From: Amaurobius ferox
Taxonomy: Eukaryota > Arthropoda > Arachnida > Araneae > Amaurobiidae
Direction: 5' to 3'
Assembly: GCA_951213105.1 (NCBI GenBank)
Contig: OX578138.1
Span: 64,889,040 to 64,953,039 of the forward strand
DNA: 64,000 nt
Under the pieces are notes generated by a model. It saw nothing but the letters and a program-made list of their open reading frames with translations, did not search any database and was not told the origin of the DNA. A program made the position numbers and the translations under genes. Below, piece after piece: positions 44,299 through 54,535 of this stretch; position 1 is the stretch's first letter; each line of letters starts with the position of its first letter.

Positions 44299-47123
44299 TT
44301 GTACAACACACCAACCACATCTTATGCCATGGCTGAGAATGCTACGGTTTTGGATATCGATGAAACCAATAAATCTTCTGAAGAAATGTCTGATGAAGAA
44401 TTTGAGACAAAAATACATTCAGATGATAATACAGAACCCAAAGGTAATAAATTTAAGCTATGCAGTCGCAGATCCATTATTACTCCAAGACTTGCTGCTG
44501 TTTTAGATCGAAGTAACACCAACATTGAATGAATGAATGAAATGAAGGTGGGTGGCTCCAAAAGAGTCCAGCACATCGACCAGAGGTCTATTGTACTACC
44601 CCAAAAAGAAAATGAAGATCCCTAAGAAAAGAGACCAGTAGCCGATGTGAAAATAAGCAGGCACTTGACAGGTATGTCGTTCAGCTCCCAGGGTTCAATC
44701 ACATGACGACCAATGTGTTCGAATCTGTGAGCAGAGTAGGCCTCACATTCACATAGAATGTGAGCTGCAGTTTCTTCGCTGTAATTGCAGCCTCTGCAAA
44801 GCGAATCCTTGGAGACACCCATAATATTAAGATGTCTCTTGAGGGTGCAGTGCCCAGTAAGGAGCCCAACAGCTCTCCTGATGCCAGTTTTACGGAGCCT
44901 GAAAAGTTCCTTTTGACGTGTACTAGGGCAATTGCAGTTGAAGATTTTCGCTTGCCTTTGTCCCTTAGTATCACGCCAGTTCTTACATTGAAGCTTCCTG
45001 AAGATGACATAGACAATTCTTCTGACAAGGTCATTGGGAATACCCAAGGCCGGCTCAGGGCCCACAAAAGGAGTACTAGAGCCTTTCCTAGCAAGTTCAT
45101 CTGCCAATTCATTGCCAGGAATGCCCAAATGACCAGGCACCCAGTACAGAATGACACTATTATTACTAGCAATTTTACAGAGAGCATTATAACATTCCCA
45201 GACAAGGGAAGACGTCACAGTGAATTTCCCCAGAGCCATAAGAGCAGCCTGACTGTCAGAACAAATGAAAATCTGGCTATTCTCATACTTTCTGTCATAG
45301 CAAATTCTACAACACATAAGAATGGCAAATACTTCAGCCTGAAAGACAGTAGCAAAATTGCCAAGCAGATAAGATAGCTCAGTGCCATCATCAGGGCAAC
45401 AGACACCAGCACCAGTACTTGTGCCAATCTTCGAGCCATCCGTGTACCATACAAAATATTTCAGTTTGTTGTAGGTTGGAGTCCTCTTCCAATCATCCCG
45501 CGAGGGGACAAGAATTTCATAAGGCTTGTCAAACGTAAATTTGACATGGATGCCATCAGGTGGCATACAGAAATAAGGATGACTAGCAACCTTACTGTTA
45601 AGTTCGCCCCAAGATAGATACCTTGCGTAATCTTTCCAGTAACACCAGCATTAGAAGGTCCACAATGATAATAGCATCTATAATAAACGAGGAAGGCTGC
45701 TCTACCATGACGTCTGATTTGTCTGTAAAGTCCGTAGTGCTTTCAAAAAGTACTGTTCATCGGGAACACCAACGTCTTCGCCGTGAAACTGCTGAACAAT
45801 TAAAAACACAGTTTGAAGCATCAGTCAGTTGTTCATTGGGATGACAAATTGTTACCCGATTTGCCATCAAAAAGCACAGGAAAGATTGATCGTTTAGTGG
45901 TACTAGTTTCTTCTTTGCAAGATGGAAGTACTAAGCTTTTTGGCGTTCCTAAGTTATTGTCTGGAACAGGCAAAGCGGATGCTGTTTTCAAGCTCTTACA
46001 AACATGGAAGTGTGAATCCCAAGTAATTGGTATGTGTTTCGATACAACCACAACAAATAGTGGAAGATTGAATGGTGCATGTACTTTTCTTGAGCAAAAA
46101 ATAGGCAGAAACTTTTTGTGGATAGCATGTCACCATTACATGTTTGAGGTTCTACTTTGCGATGCATTCAGTGTGTGTTTTGGACAATTTACTGGGCCTG
46201 AAATCCTTTTATTTAAGAGATTCCGAAAAAATTGGTCAAAGCTCAACCACCATGAACCAAAAAACAATCAATACCCATAATAACAGCATCAGACAGTTTA
46301 AAAATTCTTATTTCTGATCAGCTAAAAATTGCTACAAAACTACCTAGGGATGATTGAGAGCTTTTAAATCTTGTGTCATTAATGATTGGATTAGACATTC
46401 AATTTACCATTAGGAAACCAGGTGCTCTTCACCGAGCTCGATGGATGGCAAAAGCCATTTATTCCTTGAAAATGAAGTTATTGTTTAATGGGAATGAAGC
46501 CACAATGGCATTAACTGCTGGAGAGTTTCAAGATGATATGTAACAATTTAATAGGCTTGTTGTGTGTGTATATATGCAGTCTTGGTTTACTTGCCAATCT
46601 ACTGTTGATGCTCCTCCTAATGATGTTTTACTGATTTAAAGGTTGAAAGAATATGACGGCAAGCAATTAAGCAATAAGGGATTGAAAATGATTTTACATC
46701 ATTCCTGGTATTTGAGTGGAGAACTTGCAACACTTAGTTTGTTTTCAGATCTTATTTCTGACGAGAAAAAATCAAAGCTAGTTTTCAGCATGAAAAAAGA
46801 AAGGAGTTCGAGTTCAAATCTATTAGAAATACTTCCTCTCAAATTGGATGATTTGTGTATTTCTTATAGTTTCTTTGAAACAGCTAAAATTGAAGATAGT
46901 TTCCTCGGTGTACCAGTTAAAGTTTGGCCCGAAATGCCATCCTATAAAAAAGCTGCAAGTTAAAAACTTGGCTTGTGTAAGTGATGTTGTTGAACAAGCT
47001 GTTGCATTGATCCAGGACTTTAATTGTGCAACAAAGAATGAAGAGCAAAAACAGTTTTTGTTACAAGTCGTAGAAATGTACAGAAAGAACTTTACGAATT
47101 GCCAAAATCTCCTTGAAATGTAG
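44299..47123 (+). pseudogene. Transposase-derived gene split by a LINE fragment
   Basis: The first part (44299-44526) is acidic and ends RRSIITPRLAAVLDRSNTN. After the LINE the same protein resumes at about 45639 with NTSIRRSTMIIASIIN. It continues in three frames with VVHWDDKLLPDL, DRLVVLVS, LFGVPKLLSGTGKA, GMCFDTTTTNSG, GACTFLEQ, LFKRFRKNW, ALHRARWMAKAIYSLKMKLL, HSWYLSGELATLSLF and finally VEQAVALIQDFN, EEQKQFLLQVVEMYRKNF. This is an arthropod family often annotated only as uncharacterised; HWD and CFDTT look like the two Asp of an RNase H-like catalytic core. In-frame stops near 46354, 46541 and 46637 plus frameshifts make it dead. Confidence 0.82.
44527..45637 (-). mobile_element. 5'-truncated copy of the same LINE
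   Basis: Reading on the minus strand it covers the last part of ORF2 and the 3' UTR of the LINE at 17347-23055 and ends in the same ATTCATTCATTC tail. The frame 45566-44622 keeps RNase H motifs (WYTDGSKIGTSTGAG, CSDSQAAL, WVPGHLGIPGNELADE) and the C-terminal CCHC finger without a stop. AGTAACACCAACATT (44512-44526) and AGTAACACCAGCATT (45638-45652) form a 15-bp target duplication with one mismatch. It interrupts the hAT-like gene. Only a few residues differ from the full-length copy. Confidence 0.93.
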
Positions 47124-47634
47124 TCGATAAAAAATGTGTGAATGTGTAAAAAATTGTGTAAATATGCGATTGTTTGAAGACATTTTTCCTCATTGGTTTT
47201 ATTTACCATTTGTAAAATAATTAATTGTTTACTTAAGTTCATTTTGTGTGCATAATTATACAGAAGGTAGAAATGTCTACTAAATCATATTTTTCTTGAT
47301 TTTAGTAATATTTTATGTCTCTACCTACCCAGAGCAAAAACATAATTAACACAGAATTTGTCTGAAACAATATATAAGTAGCTTTCATAAATGAAAAAAA
47401 TGTCATTTGAACATTAATAGTTTTTAATGTAGCTAATAAAAAAATACCGCATTTCACATTATTTTGGTCATTTTTATGTAAATTCAGTGACCTTGGGGGA
47501 CCTCTAAATATTTTTTTTTTAATTCTGGAAAAATTCAAGGTGTTTTAAATTCACAGAAAGAACATTTTTGGAGGGTGAGAGTTTACATTTTTACATTTTT
47601 AAAAGTTGATTTTTTGGGGCACCCTAATACATAT

Positions 47635-48617
47635 TAATAATTTTCAATATTTAAGTAACTTCAGTAATTGTATGTCAAGGTTGGCAAGTTTCTTTCAATG
47701 TGGAAAGAAAAGTTCGGGAAAAAAGTCTTATTTGACCATTTCAGAAGACATGGAGAACCTGAAAAACCGAGTTTTCAATTGAATTTTGAGACCCAATAAG
47801 GAAGAGGAAAGATAACTAATAGGGTTAAAACTGTTAAGCTAACTAATTGAATCAAATGTTCAGAAACATTAATTTTATTCATTGAATTGGGAGTAAATTA
47901 TTTAGTCGTCTTTATCAGAGCTTTGTACACAGGGTTGGACTGCATTTATGCACAGGCTATATTATTTGTGCATATATCTTTTAAATTATTTGATAATACA
48001 GCTATACTAAATAAAAAAGGTGACAAAATATATTTTGTAGAGTATCAAAGTTGAGTTTCTTCTGAAGGATATTAATTTTTCCCAGCACAAAGGAGCTGTT
48101 AAATCATATGTGAAAGCAGTATTCCCATTTTTTTTTTATCTTGAAATAATTTTGGCAATTTTTATATGAATTCCAATTAAAATCAACTAATATCTATCCT
48201 CTTTTATACATGTGCTATCAAATTATTTATGGTGATCACATGATGGTAAAAATGTAAGACATGTTCTCATGTCAATCTGACTGAGGACATACATATCTGT
48301 ACAAGTACAAGCAACCAGACTTGTAATTATTCAGTAGGTTTTAGATTTTCAAATCATGAGGTCATGTGATGAGCCTCCCACAGTGAAGCTGTAAGCAGAA
48401 ACTGTGGATATGTCACCCCAGCTATTCCATTAGAGATCTTATGGTTAACTCTACTAAATTATATCTAATGTTTCTTCATTTGCCTAAAGTTGATTAATAT
48501 ATTTTAATAAGGTGTTAAACAAAGTCTGAATATTTAGTCATCTGTGGGACTACTTTTTCATGCCTAATCCTTCGATATTATGCGCTCCACAACATTCTTT
48601 CACGTCTTTGATGATCA
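47635..48617. other. Intron sequence between two hAT elements
   Basis: No exon or repeat with defined ends was recognised. Confidence 0.45.
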
Positions 48618-48625
48618 CTCTTAGT

Positions 48626-50138
48626 CAGGGGCGGCATTTCAGCATTTCATTTGGGGGTGCGAGATTTATATGTATGAAAATCCACAATATGGAATAAATA
48701 AAAAGTTTGTTAACAGGGAAGGGCAGAAGGATTACAAAATTGAATTGATGTTGAGAAAAATAATTGTTGTTAACATCATTTTTGTACATAATTGTGTTAA
48801 CATAATTGTTGTTAACATAATTTTTCTAAATACAAATATCTATATTTATTTAACATTTATTGAAGTTTTAAACGCAGGTTTTTAGAGTCTGGAAGAAGAG
48901 AAAATTGTGTTACAATATCATCATAATCCAGTAGTATATCTTGTTCTATAGCTAAAATAGCTAAAGATGAAAATCTTTCTTGTCCCATTGTACTGCGAAA
49001 ATAATTTTTCAGCCTCCTGAGATACGAAAAAGACCTTTCACAACTGTCTGAGCTGATTGGCGCAGTTAAAAACAATTTAACTAATTATATTATGACAACA
49101 AACACATTTTTTAAATTCCGCTCTTTAAAGTAATCCAGGTGATTTTTAAAATTGGGATGGCCTATGTTTTCATTTTAAATCATGGAATAAAACAGTCGCA
49201 ATTCACATAACAATTCCTCTTTCTGGAAGTTATATACTTTGTATATGGTTGAAACATTTTCTTTTTCGACATCTGATCCGGATAATATTGAACTAAGGGC
49301 AAATAAAACAGATATTTTGTTCTCATTAAATATTGTTGCTTGGAATTTTTTTACACCTTTTCAATTTTAGTCCAGAATAAGAATTTTTTCGCAAAGTTCT
49401 GTCACAAAACTCCACACTTGATTGAAATATGCATCAGTGCAAAAAGAACTAATAGTTACAATAGTAGCTTTAGCCAAAGCTTGCACAATCTGAAAATTAA
49501 GATCAGATGACTGAAGATGCTTTGAGAGAGTACTGCATTGATCAAAAACACTGGGCAATACAAACAAAGTGAACAAAAATTCGAACGATGTCATGCATGT
49601 TAAAAGTGCTTCAGCTCTTCCACCATTGAGAGAACCGTTTTCAGATAATTCTTCCAATGTTAAAATCACCACTTCAAAATTATCAAGTAGTGCTTTTATG
49701 GCTTTAACCCTGGAAAACTACCTCACATCACTTAGTGATTGTATAGTTGAAGACCTCCAGAAAAAGTATTTGTTGATGAGCAAATCTTTTCGAAAATAGC
49801 ATGTCTTTTACAGATGCTTCTATGAAAGAATATAATGCATTGAGCTATTGAAATGCATTTCTAGCAGAAGGAATGGATGAGCATGTGCTAACTACACATA
49901 AATTTAATCAGACACATGAAATTTTCAAGTGAAAAGGATAACATCACCCCAATCTTTACAAGTTGAAAAGGATTCATTCCAGCCGGAAGAGAGAAGCATC
50001 ACTGTGAAGGTCAGCTGTTTTGAAGTGTGAGAAAACTGATCAGTGGACAGTCGATATAAAAGGGAGAAGCCGATAGACGATGAAGGAAAACATGGGGGTG
50101 CGACCGCACCCCCTCAAACCCCCTATTTGTCGCCCCTG
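48626..50138 (-). mobile_element. hAT transposon remnant (ZMYM1-like), 8-bp target duplication
   Basis: CTCTTAGT lies at 48618-48625 and 50139-50146. The inverted ends are CAGGGGCGGCA and CAGGGGCGACA. Inside are decayed parts of a hAT transposase on the minus strand. At about 1.5 kb it is roughly half the length of a full element of this group, so large internal deletions are likely. Confidence 0.92.
48857..49950 (-). pseudogene. hAT transposase pseudogene, ZMYM1-like
   Basis: The C-terminal dimerisation motif is clear at 49060-48857: APISSDSCERSFSYLRRLKN followed by FRSTMGQERFSSLAILAIEQD. Upstream, 49672-49367 encodes ALLTCMTSFEFLFTLFVLPSV, then STLSKHLQSSDLNFQIV, the part found ahead of it in zinc-finger-MYM-type-1-like transposases. 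The two parts are in separate frames with stops between. The BED-type or zinc-finger N-terminus was not seen. Confidence 0.88.
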
Positions 50139-50146
50139 CTCTTAGT

Positions 50147-50748
50147 TATGGCCAGCACAGCATTCCAGAACAAACAAGAAAAAGTGAAAGAAACTAGTAA
50201 ACAACCCAAACTAATTACAAAATATAAGATTTAAAATATTACAACTAAATAAGAATAATATAAATTGTATAAATAGTTAAAACAAAGATTAACACTTTCT
50301 TTTTTACAAATCATGTACCAAGATCTTATTTAAAAATAATTAACTCTAATTAAAAGGATAAATTAGCAATTCATTTTTGGTGATTGGGATCAAAGTGCAT
50401 ACTTAAAACTCAAGCATTTTAAGTTTCTCCATTCCTACCAAATATATAGGTGCAGTCAGAATCTAAAAAATGGAGGTTACAATGCTGGATTTTGTTTTCC
50501 AATATGTGAGTAGACCCTATGGAAAATTAATGCAATTTTTCTGGCAATAAATGTTAGAGGAGTGTTATGACCTCCAAACCCCGCCCCCTATGCTCATGTT
50601 TCAAATTGATAGCAGAAAGCATTTTTTCTGAATATTTTCCACAATGAGAAGAAACTTGCCAATACTAAATTAAATTTTATCTGTAAAAGACAGCTAAAAA
50701 AAAATAATTTTCAAATTCAAATACATATGCAAAGAAAAATATACTTAC
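50147..50748. other. Intron next to the SAM-like exon
   Basis: AT-rich DNA without recognisable features. Confidence 0.5.
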
Positions 50749-50959
50749 CAAGAAAATTATTGGTTATCTTTTCCTTAAGTTTACGAGCTGCTACAGTATT
50801 CACAATTCCATCAAAGTCTTTGATAGGATCAATATATTTTAAGTCATCAACTGATTTTACCCCTTTTTCCTCTGTAACTTTTAATAACCTTTCAATTTTA
50901 TCATCTGTCAAAGTAGGCAAGCAATCAGTGATGAACTTCTTCAATTCTTCTGTATTGTT
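50749..50959 (-). CDS. SAM-like exon of the modular gene
   Basis: The acceptor TATTTGTAG ends at 50960 and the donor CTTG/GTAAGT follows 50749. The 211-bp exon enters in phase 0 and leaves in phase 1. It encodes NNTEELKKFITDCLP, then LTDDKIERLLKVTEEKGVKS, DDLKYIDPIKDF and ARKLKEKITNNFL. The helical pattern with EKGVKSVDDLKYI...ARKL resembles a divergent SAM or SAM-like domain (interaction module). Phase 0 fits the exon at 52441-52625, and phase 1 fits either SAMD3-like last exon. Including it excludes the DUF4806 exon at 29389 from staying in frame. Confidence 0.78.
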
Positions 50960-52440
50960 CTACAAATACATATATTTCTCCTCTAAATAAGTTTCTGCAA
51001 TTCAAACTATTACTATAAGGTAGGTCAGAACATTCAATTGAATAGTTAAAAATGACATAACGAATATATAGGCTAAAAGTTTAAACCTTTTTGTAGCCTC
51101 ACTTGAAGCTGAAGACAATGTCAAAGATGCAACCTAGCCTAGCAAACATTTGGTTATAACTTATCAGTAGTATGCATTGCAGTTAAAAGCAACCTATGTT
51201 AGTGTCTAAATAAAATACACCCAGAGATTGGCAAAAAGTGCAAAAGTTACTTTCCTGCATAATCCGGACCTGAAAGATATTTTATTGTTTCACTTTTTCC
51301 ATGTTAACCTATGGAAAACAGTTCCTAACCTCTAGCTCCTATAGCTTTAAGAATTTTTTCCACAACATTTTGCCAAGCACAGATGCTAAACAGAGGAGGG
51401 ATAGTGTATGCTTTTTTATTTTTTTAATTATAAACAAATAAAATAATTAGAAGTATGTCTAATATTTATCGAATAGAAATGCATTTATTTTACAAAAATA
51501 TTTGAATTATTTCAAATTATTTTAATATTAAATTAATTTCGTTTTAATAAATTATTAAATTTTAAACTTTTTACCCCCAAAGAAATGGGACCTTGTGACC
51601 CCTCCTCCCCCCTTCCCCTCGATCAGTCTCCTACTTTTAAGAAGATTAAATTGAACTTTTCATTTCAACTTAGTATTAAGAACATGTTCAGATTCCTTTA
51701 AGGCTTAAGACAGTAAAATGCATACCATGTACAAAGTGTATTATGTAGTAGGGCCATTCCACAAGATATCATCTAGCGTCCAGTTTTCCAGAATTTCTTA
51801 CTGTCCATTTTAAAAAAATTGAAACCTTTTAACACATATAACTATGTCCTCAACCAGTTAACGAATGACATAAAAAATTCTTATAATGATTATTACTAAT
51901 AGTTAATCAGTGGCATTAATAAAACTGTGATCAAGTAACAGGATATTGTAAACAAGTTTATAGGTTATACTCATACTGAGATGATTTACTTAGCAGAGAG
52001 ATGATTTACTTAGCAGAGAGATGATTTACTTAGCTGAGATGATTTACTTTATACTCATACTGAGATGATTTACTTTATTACAGCAACACAAGGAGAAATG
52101 TTAAATAATAACTTGGACATAAAGAAAAAATTTAATTGCAATTTCACAAACCAATTTTCTGCAACTCTTATAAATAACAGTAATATTTGGAATATGTATC
52201 TAAGAAATGTTTTGTATAATAACTCCTTTTAATACAACCTACAGATTCCTAAGCACTTTAAAAAAAATTCCCTGCACTAGAAGCGAGTCACTTGAGTGAG
52301 AGTCATCAATGAGTTTCGATGCCATTACAACTACTACTACACACTAGAATAGTATGACTCATTTCTAAAGAGATTTTTGTCATAACCCTCTAGAAAGAAA
52401 AATACCTCTTGCAAAATTTAAAAAAAAAATTCCTACTTAC
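50960..52440. other. Intron with a minisatellite
   Basis: The only clear feature is the tandem repeat at 51978-52077; the rest is AT-rich and non-coding. Confidence 0.5.
51978..52077 (+). repeat. Minisatellite, ~20-bp unit
   Basis: GAGATGATTTACTTAGCAGA is repeated about three times, followed by two looser units (GAGATGATTTACTTTATAC-type), with CTCATACT spacers. Confidence 0.9.
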
Positions 52441-52625
52441 TACAGATGCAAAATTATCTCCATTACTTATAAATGATTCAAATTCGTTTACATCTTCAAC
52501 CTGCTGCAAAGGGAGGGGTGGGCACTCATCAGGCACTTTAGTTGACAATTTCAAGTTCAAAATTTGTCGAATATCTCTTATTTCACTTTTAATTTCTTCA
52601 AGCATCTGAAAGATCTTTTGAAAAT
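52441..52625 (-). CDS. Shared exon with coiled coil and DUF4806 entry
   Basis: The acceptor ATTTTTCAG ends at 52626 and the donor TCTGTA/GTAAGT follows 52441. The exon enters in phase 1 (G plus AT gives Asp, matching the exon at 58499-58867) and leaves in phase 0. It encodes FQKIFQMLEEIKSEIRDIRQ, a short coiled coil, then CPPLPLQQVEDVNEFESFIS, NGDNFASV. The LPL..VE.V.EFE.F segment is how DUF4806 domains begin, so joining to the exon at 29389 gives a complete domain. Joining to the SAM-like exon gives a different C-terminus. This is the proposed branch point. Confidence 0.83.
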
Positions 52626-52755
52626 CTGAAAAATAAAAAAAGAGATAATGTAGTAGGTTTAGAAAAATATTAAAGTTCTTATGTTTAAGCTCAGCAAAAA
52701 TGTGATTTTATTTTTCAATTTTTATTTATACACATGTATACTTATATTCCTGTAG

Positions 52756-53935
52756 ATTAGAAGATATACCCATGCATTTGTAGAAGATATACTCGTACAA
52801 TGTACAATTATACGAGTTTCAACAATTTTTGCCATAATAAAACAATGGCATAATAACTTTAAAATATCAATAATCTCTGAATCAATAAATTCCCGAAAAT
52901 ATCAATAATAATAATGTTTAAACCTGAGGGCCATAATTGATATTATCCAGTCAAAAATGCAAATGAAATTTATTTAATATACATATCTTTATTATTCAAA
53001 TCAGAAAAGATGTAATAAAAATCATTTATTGCATAAACACATTGGATTTAAATCTGTTACTAAGTGACATGATATCATTTGCTTCAAATAAATTGGTGGA
53101 AAAAATATTGTCTGAGTAATGCTATCTATGGACGGTTTGGCGATGCTTCCATCAATTTAGCAATATTTTAAAAAGTCGCCAAACTTATCACCAAGTGAGA
53201 CTGTAGAACTGACAGTCCTACTTGGTGAAAAATTGACGAAACATCATTACAATACTATGCCCAAACAAAACACAATTAATTTTATTTATTTAGAGCAATT
53301 TTATCAATTTTAAAATATTTTTATGGATTTACAAACATTTTTATCAATTTGGTAACATTTTACAAATTCGCTAAATGTGTTACTAAGTAGGACGGTTAGA
53401 CTGACAGACAAATGCTAATGAAACATTATTTCAGTACTGGCTTTTAAAACAACATTAATTTCATTGATTTAGCACCATCTTTATCAATTTGGGGACATTT
53501 TCGTCAATTTGGTAAAGTTAAAGAAAAGTTGCCAAGTTAGCGATATTCTGCCAAATTCGTAGCTCAGAATTTGCAGATCTGAAGAATAAAACATCCTGAT
53601 CCCGTTTGCATATACTAAATGAAAATACTAAAATTGTATTAGAAGATATACCCATTCTACTATTATTCTATTTCAACAATCTGCTAAATGAGTTTATTGG
53701 CTAAACACAATGAGTTTATTAGCTAAACACAATATATAAACTTGAAAACTCTTTGCCAAAATAAATTAAAGTGATGTACGCAGTCCATAATTAATATAAT
53801 TAAAAGAAAAATCATACCATTCATTTATAAGAAATATTTTTATATCCATTTATTTATTATTCAAATCGAAAAAATAATAATAAAAATTAACAAACACATT
53901 TAATTTAATTGCGTTGCTAAGTAACATGATATAAG
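52756..53935 (+). repeat. Diverged direct duplication, ~900 bp apart
   Basis: About 52756-53085 and 53640-53935 share AGAAGATATACCCAT, TTATTATTCAAATC.AAAA and TGTTACTAAGTGACATGATAT-like words. Between them, 53170-53500 holds a second repeat of about 190 bp (ACTAAGTAGGAC, GAAACATYATT, TTTATCAATTT). Confidence 0.6.
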
Positions 53936-54194
53936 ATAGAATCTTCCTCATAAAATGCTGATAATTAAATGACCATTTTGATTTCTTAATACTTTTCATT
54001 GTTGAGTAAGAGCTTTTGAAAAATAAACCATGGTGATAGATTTTTCATTTATATTCATGTTATCAAAAAGTGACTGATTAGAACAATAAACTCCCACCAA
54101 ACTCAGAGGTATAGTTTTAATTCACTTTCACGTTTTAAACCAGCGATTTCCAACCTTTTCGTTTGGAGGAACCAGGGATTTAGAGAGGAATTCC

Positions 54195-54535
54195 TATGAA
54201 AAGTTTCATTTTTCATTAATATCTTGACAACCCCTGGTCTAATAATCCTTGGTCCCAGAAACTAGAAAAATGGACTAAATTTTAAGTGGGGCTATTTCAA
54301 GGCTACCCACAAAATTTCATTAAATTCGGTTCAGACGTTCTCCCGTGATGATGATACAAATGAAAGTTTCATTTATATCTCGACAACCACTGGTCTTAGA
54401 AACTCGAAACCTAGACTAAATTTTAAGTGGGGCTTTTTCAAGGTTACCCACAAAATTTCATCAAATTCGGTTTAGCCGTTCTCCCGTGATGATGAGATAA
54501 ACAGACAGATTTTCATTTTTATTTATAGAGATTTT
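54195..54535 (+). repeat. Two ~165-bp tandem units of an interspersed repeat
   Basis: Both units contain ATCTYGACAACC.CTGGTCT, ACTAAATTTTAAGTGGGGCT, TACCCACAAAATTTCAT and CGTTCTCCCGTGATGATGA. The second ends ACAGACAGATTTTCA...TTATAGAGA, typical of the 3' part of dispersed repeats in arthropod genomes. Confidence 0.8.

Larger units (their letters stand above)
43926..47626 (+). mobile_element. hAT-like DNA transposon, 8-bp target duplication, interrupted by a LINE
   Basis: ATACATAT lies at 43918-43925 and 47627-47634, a perfect 8-bp duplication. The ends read TAGGGTGTCCC and, inverted, TAGGGTGCCCC; similarity returns around CTCTAAAAATGTTCTTTCTGT against CTCCAAAAATGTTCTTTCTGT, about 75 bp in, so the inverted repeats are long but imperfect. 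A transposase-derived gene fills the inside. The 8-bp duplication and (T/C)A(G/A)NG start fit the hAT superfamily; repeats this long are unusual for hAT, so the class is inferred. The LINE fragment at 44527-45637 is a later insertion. Confidence 0.85.
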
